Origin: Lachnoclostridium phytofermentans
Lineage (GTDB): Bacteria; Bacillota; Clostridia; Lachnospirales; Lachnospiraceae
Length of the DNA: 14,100 nucleotides
Direction: 5' to 3'
Assembly (NCBI GenBank): GCA_003526525.1
Contig: DPVV01000495.1
Coordinates: 1,167-15,266, forward strand
In this document: positions 11,896-14,100 of the stretch, piece by piece
Layout: every line of letters begins with the position of its first letter
Numbering within the stretch: the stretch's first letter is position 1
Position numbers and translations under genes: made by a program
The notes under the pieces: generated by a model
Seen by the model: the letters and a program-made list of their open reading frames with translations, nothing else
What the model was told of the DNA's origin: nothing
Databases searched by the model: none

Positions 11896-14001
11896 TTATA
11901 CTTCGAACAATAGATCACCATAAGTTGGAACTGGCCATACATCTTTATCAACCATCGTCTCTAACAAATCGATTGGGGCTCTTAGCTCATCCATAGCTGG
12001 GAATACTAGATTTCTAAAGTAGTTTGCCTGTTCTTCTCCTTCTAGAGATGCAGCAGTCTTTGTGTACTCCGTTAAGTTATTAAGCGCTACCTTTGCCTGC
12101 TTTAATAATGTTGAAGTCTCTGCTAATAAATCTGTCTGAACACTCACATCCGCTGTTGGTAATGCGGTTTTTACTGCATTAATACTATTAGCAAGTGTTG
12201 TAGTAAATTTGATAACAGCAGGAATAAACATTCTACTTGCCATTTCAATCATCGTTTTAGCTTCGATATTAATAGCTTTCGAATAGGATTCATATAAAAC
12301 TTCCACACGGGACTTAAGTTCTGTTGTAGTTAAAACATGATGCTTATCAAATAATTTGATTGCTTTTTCAGAAACTAGTGCTGGTACCGCTGAAACCATT
12401 GAATTTAAGTTTGGTAAGCCACGTCTCTCGGCTTCCTCTACCCACGCATCAGCATATCCATTCCCATTAAATACAATTCGTTGATGTTCTGTGACTGTCT
12501 TTTTAATTAAGTCATGAACTGCACGGTCAAAGTCTTCTGCTTTTTCTAATTCATCTGCCATATCGCAAAGAACATCCGCAACTATAGTGTTAATGGTTGT
12601 ATTCGCATCTGCAACTGACATAGAAGAACCAACCATACGGAACTCAAATTTATTACCAGTAAACGCAAATGGTGATGTACGGTTACGATCCGTTGCATCC
12701 TTCTTAAGTTCTGGAAGTGTATGCACACCAGTTCTCAATCTTCCGCCCTGTTTGGAGCTTGTTGCTTCTCCTGTTTCAATTAACTGAGTTAATACATCTG
12801 CAAGCTGCTCCCCAAGGAAGACTGAAATAATTGCTGGTGGTGCTTCGTTTGCACCAAGTCTGTGGTCATTGCCTGGATTTGCTGCAGAAAGTCTTAACAG
12901 GTCTGCATGTAAATCTACTGCTTTTAAGATAGCAGATAAGAATAATAAGAATTGAACATTCTCATGTGGTGTCTTGCCTGGATCTAATAAGTTCTTTCCA
13001 GTATTGGTTACGATAGACCAGTTATCATGCTTGCCAGAACCATTTACTCCTGCAAATGGCTTCTCATGAAGAAGGCAAGCAAGTCCATGACGAATCGCAA
13101 CCTTTTTCATAATATCCATAATTAACTGATTATGATCGGTAGCGATATTTGCTGTAGTATAAATAGGTGCAATCTCATGCTGCGCTGGAGCCGCCTCATT
13201 ATGCTGGGTTTTAGCTAAGATACCAAGCTTCCAAAGTTCCACATTCAGTTCCTTCATAAAGGAAGCAATTCTTTCTCTAATGGAGCCAAAATAATGATCG
13301 TCAAGCTCCTGTCCTTTTGGCGGCATAGCACCAAATAAGGTACGGCCTGTAAATACTAAGTCATCTCTCTTTAAGTAATTTTCTCTATCTACTAAAAAGT
13401 ATTCCTGCTCTGCTCCAACGGAACAGGATACACTTGTTACATCACTATGACCAAATAAATTACAGATACGAACTGCATGTTTGCTTATGGCTTCCATCGA
13501 ACGAAGTAATGGAGTTTTTTTATCAAGTGCTTCGCCGGTATATGCACAAAATGCAGTTGGAATACATAAAGTAACACCTGCTGCGTCTTCCTTTAAGAAT
13601 GCTGGCGACGTACAATCCCAAGCAGTATAACCTCTCGCCTCAAAAGTTGCTCTTAATCCACCGGATGGGAAGGAAGAAGCATCTGGTTCACCCTTAATTA
13701 ACTCTTTTCCTGAGAACTCCATTAATATCTTTCCTGATGGAGCTGGGGATATAAAAGAATCATGCTTTTCAGCAGTAATTCCTGTCATCGGCTGGAACCA
13801 ATGAGTATAATGTGTTGCACCCCTATCAATCGCCCAGTCCTTCATCGCATTGGCTACGATTTCAGCAACCTGTGGATCCAAATCCTCACCATTTTTAATG
13901 GTCTTTTTTAACGCCTCAAAAGTTCTCTTTGGCAAACTTTCCATCATGGTAGCTTCATCAAATACGTCGATACCGAAAATATCAGTTAATTTCTCCGCCA
14001 T
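11896..14001 (-). CDS. glnN: Glutamine synthetase type III
   Basis: A 701-residue cytosolic enzyme making glutamine from glutamate, ammonia and ATP, the main entry of ammonium into metabolism. Length and sequence fit the GSIII class (about 700 residues, dodecameric) rather than GSI (about 450). Visible blocks are [16 protein letters not shown] (68-83), the metal-binding GAEQEYF (196-202, Glu198 and Glu200), [16 protein letters not shown] (264-279), [12 protein letters not shown] (318-329) with the conserved His325, [10 protein letters not shown] (382-391), and [17 protein letters not shown] (440-456) with substrate-contacting arginines. The end, [11 protein letters not shown], is also characteristic. 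AAGGAG lies 9 bases before ATG 14001. Only 99 bp upstream are in the window; a poor promoter match (TTGTTT, 17 bp, TTTAAT) is there, so regulation cannot be judged. The gene is monocistronic toward the left because of its terminator. Confidence 0.97.
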   Translation of the reverse strand: MAEKLTDIFGIDVFDEATMMESLPKRTFEALKKTIKNGEDLDPQVAEIVANAMKDWAIDRGATHYTHWFQPMTGITAEKHDSFISPAPSGKILMEFSGKELIKGEPDASSFPSGGLRATFEARGYTAWDCTSPAFLKEDAAGVTLCIPTAFCAYTGEALDKKTPLLRSMEAISKHAVRICNLFGHSDVTSVSCSVGAEQEYFLVDRENYLKRDDLVFTGRTLFGAMPPKGQELDDHYFGSIRERIASFMKELNVELWKLGILAKTQHNEAAPAQHEIAPIYTTANIATDHNQLIMDIMKKVAIRHGLACLLHEKPFAGVNGSGKHDNWSIVTNTGKNLLDPGKTPHENVQFLLFLSAILKAVDLHADLLRLSAANPGNDHRLGANEAPPAIISVFLGEQLADVLTQLIETGEATSSKQGGRLRTGVHTLPELKKDATDRNRTSPFAFTGNKFEFRMVGSSMSVADANTTINTIVADVLCDMADELEKAEDFDRAVHDLIKKTVTEHQRIVFNGNGYADAWVEEAERRGLPNLNSMVSAVPALVSEKAIKLFDKHHVLTTTELKSRVEVLYESYSKAINIEAKTMIEMASRMFIPAVIKFTTTLANSINAVKTALPTADVSVQTDLLAETSTLLKQAKVALNNLTEYTKTAASLEGEEQANYFRNLVFPAMDELRAPIDLLETMVDKDVWPVPTYGDLLFEV

Positions 14002-14100
14002 AAATCTTATCTCCTTCTAAAATGATAGTTATCTCTCAGAAAATCCCTCTCAAATTACATTCAGTTACCATTAAAGCACATACAAAATCAAAAAACAACT

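Noticed and set aside
14002..14100. Possible glutamine-responsive RNA or GlnR/TnrA site upstream of glnN
   Set aside because: Only 99 bp are visible; no TGTNAN7TNACA match and no recognisable riboswitch core were seen.

Overview
The window reads as the chromosome of a low-GC, Gram-positive, cellulolytic anaerobe of the Clostridia, most likely a Lachnospiraceae member close to Clostridium (Lachnoclostridium) phytofermentans. This rests on AT-rich sequence, strong AAGGAGG-type ribosome binding sites, a secreted family 48 cellulase, a type III glutamine synthetase, a BspA-type leucine-rich-repeat lipoprotein and a small protein resembling DUF5721. The species is an inference from memory; no search was run. 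All eight genes lie on the minus strand, so transcription runs from high to low coordinates. There is no rRNA, tRNA, insertion sequence, prophage or CRISPR array.

Layout in transcription order: glnN, type III glutamine synthetase (14001-11896), ending in a hairpin terminator; a spacer with a degenerate 23-nt repeat and a strong promoter; a leucine-rich-repeat lipoprotein (11559-10120); a spacer with three copies of a 41-bp repeat and a dyad-rich leader; an ABC-F protein of the YbiT/YkpA type (9798-8170); a spacer with a 44-bp imperfect palindrome against a sigma-A-like promoter; a GlgX-like GH13 protein (7891-5954); a T-rich 14/22-bp minisatellite; a TraX-family membrane protein (5650-4907, TTG start); a DUF5721-like gene (4774-4280); a perfect CIRCE operator plus promoter; htpG (4115-2082) with a clear terminator; a 0.6-kb spacer; and the 5' two-thirds or so of a secreted GH48 exocellulase (1472 to beyond the left edge).

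The genes are mostly independent units with their own promoters rather than one pathway. Glutamine synthesis, heat-shock folding, ribosome-associated ABC-F function and extracellular cellulose hydrolysis are all represented.

Four points deserve most attention. (1) The GlgX-like protein has an intact frame but has lost all three GH13 catalytic carboxylates (D to N, E to T, D to N), so it is probably a pseudoenzyme. (2) The ABC-F protein has lost Walker A and the H-switch in its second domain and the signature in its first, all of which belong to one composite ATP site, while the other site is intact. (3) htpG sits behind a perfect CIRCE element that lies just upstream of the -35 box and also resembles the intrinsic terminator of the preceding gene. 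(4) Three spacers within 6 kb carry three unrelated tandem repeats. No wholly new multi-gene system could be demonstrated.
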